A DNA stretch of 5,667 nucleotides. Source: Lachnospiraceae bacterium (lineage in GTDB: Bacteria; Bacillota; Clostridia; Lachnospirales; Lachnospiraceae). The notes beneath the pieces are model-generated. The model saw only the letters and a program-made list of their open reading frames with translations. It was not told where the DNA came from and made no database searches. The stretch lies in contig JAJQCU010000042.1 of assembly GCA_021202575.1 (NCBI GenBank), forward strand, positions 1-5,667. The letters are read 5' to 3'. The translations under genes and the position numbers were made by a program. Shown piece by piece: positions 1 to 5,307 of the stretch (positions are counted from its first letter, which is position 1; each line of letters opens with the position of its first letter).

Positions 1-406
1 ATGCAGTGGAAACGATAGATACAGAAGGAAGTGCGTTTTCCGCCACCCTACAGAAGCATGAGATAGTTGTAGATATCCCAGACCGGTTCCGCCCGAAGCT
101 CATTGAGAATCAAATTCAGGTGGAGTATGATGACGGGACATTCTCTTTTGATGATCTTTTGATATTCAGAGGTGGTTTCCCGGCATTAGCGTTGTGGGAT
201 AAAGATACCTATAAAGAGTTCGATTTTCCGCTGCCGGTGGTGAGTGACAGGATTGTGAGGAGAGCCGGATATGGTTATGGATATTTAAGACTCTGGAGGA
301 TTTTTGCAAAGTGCTGTTGGAAATGATCCAGACAATCAAGGAAGAGGCGGATAAAATCAATCTGCCGGAAACAGGAAAAGACGGCAGGGATAAGAGTCCA
401 TTTTAA
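1..406 (+). pseudogene. 3' part of unidentified gene, frameshifted
   Basis: The reading frame is already open at the window edge (GTG at 6, but the frame continues upstream), so this is the C-terminal part of a longer gene. Frame one reads to about 290 with protein-like content ('FDDLLIFRGGFPALALWDK', then 'FDFPLPVVSDRI'). It then degenerates and stops at 324-326. The frame one base back, open from 248, carries on with clearly coding sequence ('TLEDFCKVLLEMIQTIKEEA', ending 'DGRDKSPF') and stops at TAA 404-406. A one-base deletion somewhere between about 248 and 290 joins the two. The stop lies 12 bases before the metallopeptidase gene, so the two were probably one transcript. I do not recognise the family. 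YgjP-type genes often accompany type I restriction operons, but no restriction motif is visible here. Confidence 0.55.
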
Positions 407-418
407 GCGCATGCCACA

Positions 419-997
419 ATGCTTTTGCCAAAACAGGAGATTACTTTGGATTATAAACTTATCAGAAGTAAGCGAACAACCATCGCCATACAAATTGACA
501 GTAGTGGTATTATTGTACGAGCGCCGTATCGTGCGACAACCGCGGAAATCGAAAACATGCTTCATAAGCATGAGGATTGGATTCACAGAAAATTGACGCT
601 TTTGAATGAAAAGGGAAAATATCAGCCGGAAGTTCAAAAGCTTTCACAGGATGAACTTAAAGCACTGGCGGATAAGGCTCTGAAGGTAATTCCTGAAAGA
701 GTGAAATATTTTGCCCCCTTGGTTTGCGTTTCATATGGCCGCATCACAATCCGCTGCCAAAGGACTAGGTGGGGAAGCTGCTCTGCAAAGGGAAATCTGA
801 ATTTCAATTGCCTTCTCATGCTTGCGCCCCCGGAAGTTCTTGACAGCGTTGTTGTTCATGAACTTTGCCACAGGAAAGAGATGAACCATTCTCAGGCATT
901 TTACAGGGAGGTCCTTCGCGTGTTTCCTGATTATTACAAATGGAACAGCTGGCTGAAGGAAAACGGGGAAGCATTGTTGATGAGAATACATGAATGA
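419..997 (+). CDS. YgjP/DUF45-family zinc metallopeptidase
   Basis: Predicted cytosolic zinc metallopeptidase-like protein of the YgjP (DUF45, M48-related) family; its substrate is unknown. The 192-residue protein has the family layout: an N-terminal beta region ('YKLIRSKRTTIAIQI', residues 12-26), the conserved 'TRWGSCS' motif (116-122), and the active site 'HELCH' (147-151). His147 and His151 are zinc ligands, Glu148 is the catalytic base, and His157 is a likely third ligand. Length is near the lower end of the family. The ATG at 419 is the first in-frame start after the preceding stop but has no clear ribosome binding site. A TTG at 446, six bases after AGGAG (435-439), is a real alternative that would leave 183 residues. 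The gene follows the frameshifted gene at 1-406, and its middle part is duplicated at 5083-5148. In other bacteria such genes are often found beside type I restriction-modification genes. Confidence 0.85.
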   Translation: MLLPKQEITLDYKLIRSKRTTIAIQIDSSGIIVRAPYRATTAEIENMLHKHEDWIHRKLTLLNEKGKYQPEVQKLSQDELKALADKALKVIPERVKYFAPLVCVSYGRITIRCQRTRWGSCSAKGNLNFNCLLMLAPPEVLDSVVVHELCHRKEMNHSQAFYREVLRVFPDYYKWNSWLKENGEALLMRIHE

Positions 998-1161
998 GTA
1001 ACTGTAAGAAGCAGGTCATCAAATCTCACGGTTTTCACGGTTTCACCTTTGTCGGATTCCTCGCCTGTGTTTATCTTAATGAACCGGAAGATGGCGTCGA
1101 TTTTCCGCAACGGATTGAATAGTTTCAGCCATCTCCGATTATTCACAACGCTTCGTGAAAC

Positions 1162-1221
1162 TTCGTATAAACCTACGAATTTGTTGTCATTTTGTTGTCA
1201 CTTTCCATTTCCAGACGTCTG
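1162..1221. repeat. Cluster of short repeats downstream of lysS
   Basis: In the 245-bp non-coding gap 998-1242 there are: an inverted repeat TTCGTA-N6-TACGAA (1162-1179); two copies of TTTGTTGTCA with an 11-bp period (1180-1189 and 1191-1200); and the palindrome CAGACGTCTG (1212-1221). A tandem nine-base repeat TCACGGTTT also lies at 1026-1043. Short repeats with helical phasing next to a gene's 3' end are the sort of arrangement seen at integrase arm sites and element ends, but no integrase is present in the window. I see no convincing gene or terminator here. Confidence 0.5.
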
Positions 1222-1239
1222 AAACCCTTGATTTTAAAG

Positions 1240-1269
1240 GATTTATTTCTCGATGCTCTTCATTGTCGG
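1240..1269 (-). repeat. lysS 3'-end segment shared with 5160-5189
   Basis: These 30 bases cover the last lysS codons (PTMKSIEK), the stop and three bases beyond. They match 5160-5189 in the opposite orientation at 28 of 30 positions; the only differences are in one codon (AGC here, ACT there). Similarity ends abruptly on both sides. The placement over a gene's stop codon resembles the core of an attachment site used by tyrosine recombinases; that role is inferred. Confidence 0.6.
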
Positions 1270-2742
1270 AAACAGCAGCACATCCCTGATTGCCTGAGAA
1301 TCCGTCAAAAGCATCACCAGCCGGTCGATGCCGTAGCCGATGCCCCCTGTGGGCGGCATGCCGATTTCCAGGGCGTTCAGGAAATCCTCATCCGTGTGGT
1401 TGGCCTCCTCGTTGCCGGCCTCATACGCCGCGTCCTGAGCGGCAAAGCGCTCCCTCTGGTCGATGGGGTCGTTTAACTCGGAGTAGGCGTTGCACATCTC
1501 CCAGGTGTTGACAAAGAGCTCAAAGCGCTCCACCTTGGACGGGTCGGAGGGCTTTTTCTTGGTCAGCGGCGAAATTTCAACGGGGTGGTCCATGACAAAG
1601 GTGGGCTGCACCAGATTCTTTTCACAGAATTCCTCGAAGAAAAGATTGATGATCTCGCCTCTGGTGTGCCGCTCCTCATATGCCACATGGTGTTCCTTCG
1701 CCAGCGCCCTGGCTGCCTCCACATCCGGCACCGTGTCGAAATCAATACCGGTGTACTTTTTGATGCAGTCGGTCATGGTGATGCGCTCGAAGGGTTTTCC
1801 AAAATCAATTTCCGTGCCGTTGTAGGTAAATTTGCTGTTGCCGCAAACCTTCTCGGCCAGATAGCGGAACATACTTTCCGTCAGCTCCATCATGCCCTCA
1901 TAGTCCGTGTAGGCCTGATACAACTCCATCAGGGTAAACTCCGGGTTGTGGCGGGTATCCACGCCCTCATTGCGGAAAACACGGCCGATCTCGTAGACTC
2001 TCTCCAGTCCGCCCACGATCAGCCTCTTTAAATACAGCTCCAGAGAAATGCGCAGCTTCACATCCTCATCGAGCGCGTTGTAATGTGTCTCAAAAGGACG
2101 GGCCGCGGCTCCTCCCGCGTTGGACACCAGCATGGGGGTCTCCACCTCCATAAAATCGCGCGCGTCCAGGAAATTCCGGATCTCCCTGATAATCTGGGAG
2201 CGCTTGCGGAAGGTCTCTCTTGTCTCCGGATTCATGATCAGATCCACATATCTCTGGCGGTACCGAAGGTCAGTGTCCGTCAGCCCGTGATATTTCTCCG
2301 GCAGAATCTGCAGACTCTTGGACAAAAGCGTCACCTGATCCGCGTGTACAGAGATCTCACCTGTCTTCGTTTTAAAGACAGTGCCGCTGATCCCCAGAAT
2401 GTCTCCCATATCGTACTTTTTGAAATCCGCGTAAGAGTCCTCCCCGATGTTGTCCCGGGCCACATAAATCTGGATATCGCCCTGCCGGTCGCGGATATTG
2501 CAAAAGGACGCCTTTCCCATGACGCGCTTAAACATCATTCGTCCCGCCACGCTGACGGCTTTCCCCTCCAGCTCGTCAAAGTGATCCTTAATCTCCAGGC
2601 TGTGATGGGTCACGTCAAATTTCGTGATCTGATATGGATCCTTTCCTCTTTGCTGTAAGCCTTCCAGCTTTTCTCTGCGAATCTGCAGAAGCTGGCTGGT
2701 ATTCTCCTGCTGCGGCGCGTTTGCGTTCTGATTTCCTGCCAT
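1243..2742 (-). CDS. lysS: Lysyl-tRNA synthetase, class II
   Basis: Charges tRNA-Lys with lysine using ATP in the cytosol. The 499-residue protein is full length for bacterial class II LysRS. An OB-fold anticodon-binding domain spans about residues 62-144 ('[18 protein letters not shown]'). The catalytic core carries motif 1 ('[15 protein letters not shown]', 191-205), motif 2 ('[20 protein letters not shown]', 256-275) and motif 3 ('[13 protein letters not shown]', 467-479). The stretch '[20 protein letters not shown]' (412-431) is the form I associate with clostridial enzymes. The ATG at 2742 gives the expected N-terminus, a short polar lead and then '[13 protein letters not shown]', although only a weak AAGAGA lies upstream, about 12 bases away. 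It follows greA by 219 bp in the same direction, a common clostridial pairing. No rho-independent terminator is visible after the stop; a candidate sits instead behind the duplicated lysS tail at 5201. Confidence 0.98.
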   Translation of the reverse strand: MAGNQNANAPQQENTSQLLQIRREKLEGLQQRGKDPYQITKFDVTHHSLEIKDHFDELEGKAVSVAGRMMFKRVMGKASFCNIRDRQGDIQIYVARDNIGEDSYADFKKYDMGDILGISGTVFKTKTGEISVHADQVTLLSKSLQILPEKYHGLTDTDLRYRQRYVDLIMNPETRETFRKRSQIIREIRNFLDARDFMEVETPMLVSNAGGAAARPFETHYNALDEDVKLRISLELYLKRLIVGGLERVYEIGRVFRNEGVDTRHNPEFTLMELYQAYTDYEGMMELTESMFRYLAEKVCGNSKFTYNGTEIDFGKPFERITMTDCIKKYTGIDFDTVPDVEAARALAKEHHVAYEERHTRGEIINLFFEEFCEKNLVQPTFVMDHPVEISPLTKKKPSDPSKVERFELFVNTWEMCNAYSELNDPIDQRERFAAQDAAYEAGNEEANHTDEDFLNALEIGMPPTGGIGYGIDRLVMLLTDSQAIRDVLLFPTMKSIEK

Positions 2743-2810
2743 AAAATAATGTCTCTTTTCCGTTTTTGATATATAGTGATGTCTGTTTCCTGTTGTTCCT
2801 TCTAACGCTT

Positions 2811-2840
2811 TTCATGTCCGCCAATGGCCATTCACATGAA
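2811..2840. repeat. Nested palindrome in the greA-lysS gap
   Basis: TTCATGT (2811-2817) and ACATGAA (2834-2840) are perfect inverted arms that enclose a 10-base palindrome, AATGGCCATT (2823-2832). The structure lies about 70-100 bases upstream of the lysS start, in a 219-bp gap that is long for an operon. It could be a regulator-binding site or an RNA hairpin in the lysS leader. I found no T-box motif and no clear promoter nearby, so its role is open. Confidence 0.4.
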
Positions 2841-2961
2841 CGACGTTTTGCGCACACGTATTCCCTTCATCCGTCCCCATGCAGCGTGCTCCCGAAATAA
2901 CCAACCATTATGCTGGTCTATTCTCCCGACAGCACAGGTCAAAAATTCTCAGCGTAGCACG

Positions 2962-3441
2962 TCAGTTGGACCTGTCGATTCCCAGCACCCTGTACTGTAA
3001 GCTCTCTCCATGGGGCGTCTCCACCTCGATCACATCCCCGATCTTCGCTCCCAGAAGGGCGCGTCCCACCGGGCTTTCATTGGAAATTCTGCCCTTCAGG
3101 CTGTCAGCCTCCGTGGATCCCACAATCTTGTACTCCAGCTCCTCGTCAAATTCCATATCGAGGATTTTTACCTGGCAGCCGATGCTGACCTGGTCCAGAT
3201 TTACCTCATCCTCCACGACCACCTCGGCGTTTTTCAGAATTTTCTCCAGCTCCTCAATGCGGGCCTCGATGTCTCTCTGCTCATCCTTCGCCGCGTCATA
3301 CTCGGCGTTCTCACTCAGGTCGCCCTGCTCACGGGCTTCCTTGATCTTCTGGGCAACCTCCTTGCGCCTGACTACCTTCAGCTCCTGCAGCTCATCCTCA
3401 TACTTTTTCAGCCCCTCATAAGTCAGGATATTCTTTTTCAT
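2962..3441 (-). CDS. greA: Transcription elongation factor GreA
   Basis: Binds the secondary channel of RNA polymerase and stimulates cleavage of backtracked transcripts, restarting stalled elongation. The 159-residue protein is full length. The N-terminal antiparallel coiled coil (about residues 1-75) carries the tip motif '[16 protein letters not shown]' (40-55), with the acidic residues Asp41 and Glu44 that coordinate the catalytic magnesium. The C-terminal FKBP-like domain shows the signature '[18 protein letters not shown]' (119-136). The ATG at 3441 has a good ribosome binding site, AAAGGA, about 8-13 bases upstream. It is first in the direction of transcription, ahead of lysS, and has a near-perfect sigma-A promoter about 160 bases upstream. 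The leader between promoter and start contains a possible attenuator hairpin. Confidence 0.98.
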   Translation of the reverse strand: MKKNILTYEGLKKYEDELQELKVVRRKEVAQKIKEAREQGDLSENAEYDAAKDEQRDIEARIEELEKILKNAEVVVEDEVNLDQVSIGCQVKILDMEFDEELEYKIVGSTEADSLKGRISNESPVGRALLGAKIGDVIEVETPHGESLQYRVLGIDRSN

Positions 3442-3461
3442 ACCCGTTTCCTTTCCCCGTT

Positions 3462-3513
3462 AAAAATAATGCCGCGGCTATCAGGATACGTTTTGCAACA
3501 GTTCCTCAGCCGC
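3462..3513 (-). terminator. Possible attenuator hairpin in greA leader
   Basis: In the greA-sense RNA, GCGGCU (3508-3513) pairs with AGCCGC (3474-3479). AGGA/UCCU can pair inside after a small bulge, leaving a loop of about 16 bases. A U-rich stretch, AUUAUUUUU (3462-3470), follows three bases after the stem. This has the shape of a weak intrinsic terminator lying between the promoter and the greA start. The stem is modest, so it may be partly leaky or simply structural. Confidence 0.4.
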
Positions 3514-3603
3514 CTTCACATTTCTTTTCCTCGTCAGGAACCATACCATAATCATCTGTGCCGGTCTTGCGCAAACCATTTTCTACGGCTCCTTGGCTTA
3601 AAC

Positions 3604-3632
3604 ATTATAAACACTTTTATTTTCAGTGTCAA
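3604..3632 (-). promoter_or_regulatory. Sigma-A promoter for greA-lysS
   Basis: Read on the minus strand, TTGACA (3627-3632) is separated by exactly 17 bases from TATAAT (3604-3609). Both hexamers match the housekeeping consensus perfectly. Transcription would start near 3597, giving a leader of about 155 bases before greA. Confidence 0.85.
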
Positions 3633-3644
3633 CAGAAATAGTGA

Positions 3645-3677
3645 GCGACTTCAGCGCGACTTCAGCGCGATTTCAGC
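3645..3677. repeat. Three tandem 11-bp repeats upstream of greA promoter
   Basis: The unit GCGACTTCAGC occurs three times without gaps (3645-3655, 3656-3666, 3667-3677); the third copy has one change (C to T). The array begins 13 bp upstream of the greA -35 box and lies 50 bp from the -35 of the divergent small gene. A period of 11 bp places each unit on nearly the same face of the helix, as expected of a cooperative protein-binding site. No binding protein can be named. Confidence 0.6.
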
Positions 3678-3726
3678 TGACTTTCCGCAAGATATTGACC
3701 ATGATATGCAGATAAAATTCCGCATC

Positions 3727-3755
3727 TTTACAGAAAAGCTGGCTTGACCTATAAT
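3727..3755 (+). promoter_or_regulatory. Sigma-A promoter of divergent small gene
   Basis: TTTACA (3727-3732), a 17-base spacer, and TATAAT (3750-3755). An AAGGAG ribosome binding site (3766-3771) and an ATG at 3782 follow, so the leader would be only about 20 bases. The second TTGACC at 3744 lies too close to the -10 box to serve as a -35. Confidence 0.7.
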
Positions 3756-3781
3756 GAAATGCAGGAAGGAGTTCAAAATAC

Positions 3782-3993
3782 ATGATCGAAACATATAAAG
3801 ATTACAAGAAAATGCCGCCCTGCGGACGGCTTGCCACGATGCCGTGATCATGAACCTGAATATGCTGGCGAGATATATGAAGAATCGGGGATTTCCTGCA
3901 GAGTGGAGGGAGATGATTGCCCCGGGCCCGGAAACAGCGGCATACAACAGGAAGGCTATCGGGAATTATTTTTTTAGGAAGCATGGAAGCTGA
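3782..3993 (+). pseudogene. Small gene of unknown function, frameshifted
   Basis: Translation starts well: a promoter at 3727-3755, AAGGAG ten bases ahead, then ATG at 3782 giving 'MIETYKDYKKMPPCGRLATM' and a stop after 21 codons (TGA 3845-3847). The frame one base back continues as convincing protein: 'MNLNMLARYMKNRGFPAEWR', then 'PETAAYNRKAIGNYFFRKHG', ending at TGA 3991-3993. Restoring one base between about 3810 and 3845 gives a protein of about 70 residues, hydrophilic, with no signal peptide or membrane segment. I do not recognise the family. With its own promoter and strong ribosome binding site it was a real gene; it is either recently broken or affected by a sequencing error. Translation of the second half alone, from internal GTG or ATG codons near 3844-3850, is possible but lacks a good ribosome binding site. 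Confidence 0.6.
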
Positions 3994-4049
3994 AAATACC
4001 AAAACACAAGTCCCCGAAAATCGATAAGAAGTTAGAACCGTGATAATGT

Positions 4050-4820
4050 TTATCCTCTCTGTTTGCCAATAAACTGTTCCACATACTCCAGAGCATTTTT
4101 ATCATCTTTTTTCGAAAATCCATGCGAGCCGCCGGGAATCAGTTTCAAAACTGCATCCGGGTAAGCCGCTTGGGCTTTCTCAGAATAATGGTAATCCACA
4201 ATCTTGTCGCCGGTGCCATGGACGATGAGGACGCTGCCGGGATATTTGCGGATTTCTCCAATGATGTCGAGGTTAAGGACAGAGGCGGCATAATCCCGGC
4301 CAAGCTTCATGGGACCGCAGGAAAATGTTTCCGGGATATTCCGGGGGTCGAATTTGGCGAACATCATCTTCCCGGCTCTGGCGTCATCCGGGATACAGAG
4401 AGCCGGATAAAAAAGGATCAGATTCTTGACCTGCCTCTGCAGTTTTGCGGCAGTGAGGGCAGAGACTACACCTCCCTGGCTGCAGCCCATCAGGGTAAGG
4501 GAGTTTTTATCCGTTTCAGGCAGGGATTTTGCATAGGAGATGACCGTCTCCAGATCCTGCACTTCTGTGAAGACAGTCATTTTTGTGGTGTCACGGTCAC
4601 TTTTCCCCACAAGGCAACCACCGTTAAAGTCAAAGCAAAATGCGGCGAAGCCATGTTCCGCAAACCATTTGGCATAGCCCTGAGTTGTTTTATAATTTGC
4701 CATGAAGCCGTGGCTCACAATGGCGATTGGAAGATTTTGCCCTTCCGGATGGAAGTATAAGCCGCGGATGATCATATTGCCTCTGATACATGAGAAGCTT
4801 TCTTTTTTCGTTTTTTCCAT
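4050..4820 (-). CDS. Alpha/beta-hydrolase (esterase-like)
   Basis: Cytosolic serine hydrolase of the alpha/beta fold, closest in appearance to the hydrolase_4 / cinnamoyl-esterase-like group; the substrate is unknown. The 256-residue protein shows 'SHGF' (36-39) for the oxyanion hole, the nucleophile elbow 'GCSQGG' (112-117) with Ser114, the acid Asp205 in 'VHGTGDKIVD' (200-209), and the catalytic His233 in 'GGSHGF' (230-235). Residues of about 140-185, between the core strands, probably form the lid that shapes the substrate pocket. No signal peptide is present. The ATG at 4820 is preceded seven bases away by GGGGAAA. The decayed gene upstream overlaps this start by 49 bases in another frame, suggesting the two were once translationally coupled. 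A carboxylesterase, including a feruloyl-type one, is the likeliest guess. Confidence 0.88.
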   Translation of the reverse strand: MEKTKKESFSCIRGNMIIRGLYFHPEGQNLPIAIVSHGFMANYKTTQGYAKWFAEHGFAAFCFDFNGGCLVGKSDRDTTKMTVFTEVQDLETVISYAKSLPETDKNSLTLMGCSQGGVVSALTAAKLQRQVKNLILFYPALCIPDDARAGKMMFAKFDPRNIPETFSCGPMKLGRDYAASVLNLDIIGEIRKYPGSVLIVHGTGDKIVDYHYSEKAQAAYPDAVLKLIPGGSHGFSKKDDKNALEYVEQFIGKQRG

Positions 4821-5082
4821 ATCATTTCCCCAATTTCAAAGAAGGTAACCTCACCGGTTTTGACATCACATAACGCGCCCATGACCCGGGTATTTGGCAT
4901 ATCATCCCGTCTGGAAAACGCGTCACGGATGGAAGATGCTGGATCCTTCCAGTTTTCTTATTCGATGAGAATCAACCGAAAGGAATCCGTATGATATCCA
5001 ATCACATTAGGATTTTCTGCAAAGCGTTCACAATTCCTGATTCTGTTCGCCAAAAAGGGGACAGGTTTTATCCAATCGGTAT
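4772..5082 (-). pseudogene. C-terminal remnant of unknown gene with in-frame stop
   Basis: On the minus strand one frame reads as protein for about 100 codons. It begins at the edge of the duplicated metallopeptidase fragment and gives 'ENPNVIGYHTDSFRLILIE', then TAA (4958-4960). In the same frame it continues 'ENWKDPASSIRDAFSRRDD', 'MPNTRVMGALCDVKTGEVTF', ending at TGA 4772-4774 inside the hydrolase gene. A single nonsense codon, with no frame change, separates the halves. The 5' part is missing, replaced at 5083 by unrelated sequence. The final 'VMGALCDVKTGEVTF' faintly recalls the C-terminal strand of some beta-carbonic anhydrases, but not enough to name it. No start codon or ribosome binding site for the remnant is evident, so it is probably dead. 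It lies directly upstream of the hydrolase and in the same direction. Confidence 0.55.
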
Positions 5083-5148
5083 CTTAAAGCACTGGCGGAT
5101 AAGGCTCTGAAGGTAATTCCTGAGAGAGTGAAATATTTTGCTCCCTTG
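5083..5148 (+). pseudogene. 66-bp fragment of the YgjP-type gene
   Basis: Matches 656-721 of the intact metallopeptidase gene at 64 of 66 bases, in the same orientation. It covers codons for about residues 80-101 ('LKALADKALKVIPERVKYFA'). Both differences are silent third-position changes (GAA/GAG, GCC/GCT). Silent divergence suggests a copy from a related, functional allele, or an old duplication, rather than a mutated duplicate. It lacks the zinc-binding region and has no start, so it makes no product. Confidence 0.85.
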
Positions 5149-5159
5149 TTCTTACACTC

Positions 5160-5189
5160 CCGACAATGAAGACTATCGAGAAATAAATC
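5160..5189 (+). pseudogene. Duplicated lysS 3' end (PTMKTIEK-stop)
   Basis: CCG ACA ATG AAG ACT ATC GAG AAA TAA ATC reads as the last eight lysS codons plus stop and one triplet, on the plus strand, opposite to the intact lysS. It matches 1240-1269 inverted at 28 of 30 bases, and the one changed codon gives Thr for Ser. It begins 11 bases after the metallopeptidase fragment and is followed within 12 bases by a terminator-like hairpin. This suggests that a piece of a real lysS 3' region, terminator included, was left here. Confidence 0.7.
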
Positions 5190-5200
5190 TACAAGTGGGA

Positions 5201-5244
5201 GCGCCTTTCGAAAGAAAATATTCTCGAAAGGTGCTTTAATATTA
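5201..5244 (+). terminator. Terminator-like hairpin after lysS remnant
   Basis: GCGCCTTTCGA (5201-5211) pairs with TCGAAAGGTGC (5224-5234) in an 11-bp stem with one G-U pair and a 12-base loop, followed by TTTAATATTA. The U-tract is short but on the plus side, consistent with a terminator for a gene ending just before it, namely the lysS tail at 5160-5186. On the minus strand the flank is not T-rich. Confidence 0.6.
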
Positions 5245-5252
5245 TGGTTTGC

Positions 5253-5281
5253 TTGCAAAAATCTATGGATTGAGGTAAAAT
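5253..5281 (+). promoter_or_regulatory. Candidate promoter of the AlbA_2 gene
   Basis: TTGCAA (5253-5258), a 17-base spacer, and TAAAAT (5276-5281). This gives a leader of about 20 bases before the ATG at 5308, with GGGAGGTGG (5294-5302) as a strong ribosome binding site. The hexamers are imperfect and the region is AT-rich, so the call is moderate. Confidence 0.45.
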
Positions 5282-5307
5282 ATCTGTGGATTTGGGAGGT
5301 GGAAACT

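Noticed and set aside
248..290. Programmed -1 frameshift in the first gene
   Set aside because: The region around 281-287 (A TAT TTA) does not fit the X XXY YYZ slippery pattern and no clear downstream stem was seen; a deletion is simpler.
934..1176. Minus-strand frame with 'NNRRWLKLFNPLRKIDAIFR'
   Set aside because: It looks somewhat protein-like, but it has a stop just upstream, no ribosome binding site, and runs antisense into the metallopeptidase gene. It could be a decayed remnant; not supportable as a gene.
1490..2658. Long plus-strand open frames opposite lysS (up to 191 codons)
   Set aside because: They are antisense to a fully conserved lysS and show no family-like sequence or ribosome binding sites.
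2743..2961. T-box or other aminoacyl-tRNA riboswitch ahead of lysS
   Set aside because: No GGGTGGNACCGCG-like T-box sequence and no terminator/antiterminator pair could be found.
2879..3747. Plus-strand open frames of 180 and 245 codons across greA and its promoter
   Set aside because: They are antisense to a complete greA; the serine- and leucine-rich compositions are those of shadow frames.
4122..4760. 212-codon plus-strand frame opposite the hydrolase
   Set aside because: The minus-strand frame carries a full catalytic triad and start signals, so this is its shadow.
5028..5258. 76-codon minus-strand frame across the scar
   Set aside because: It runs through three unrelated pieces (unknown gene remnant, metallopeptidase fragment in antisense, lysS tail in antisense), so it is accidental.
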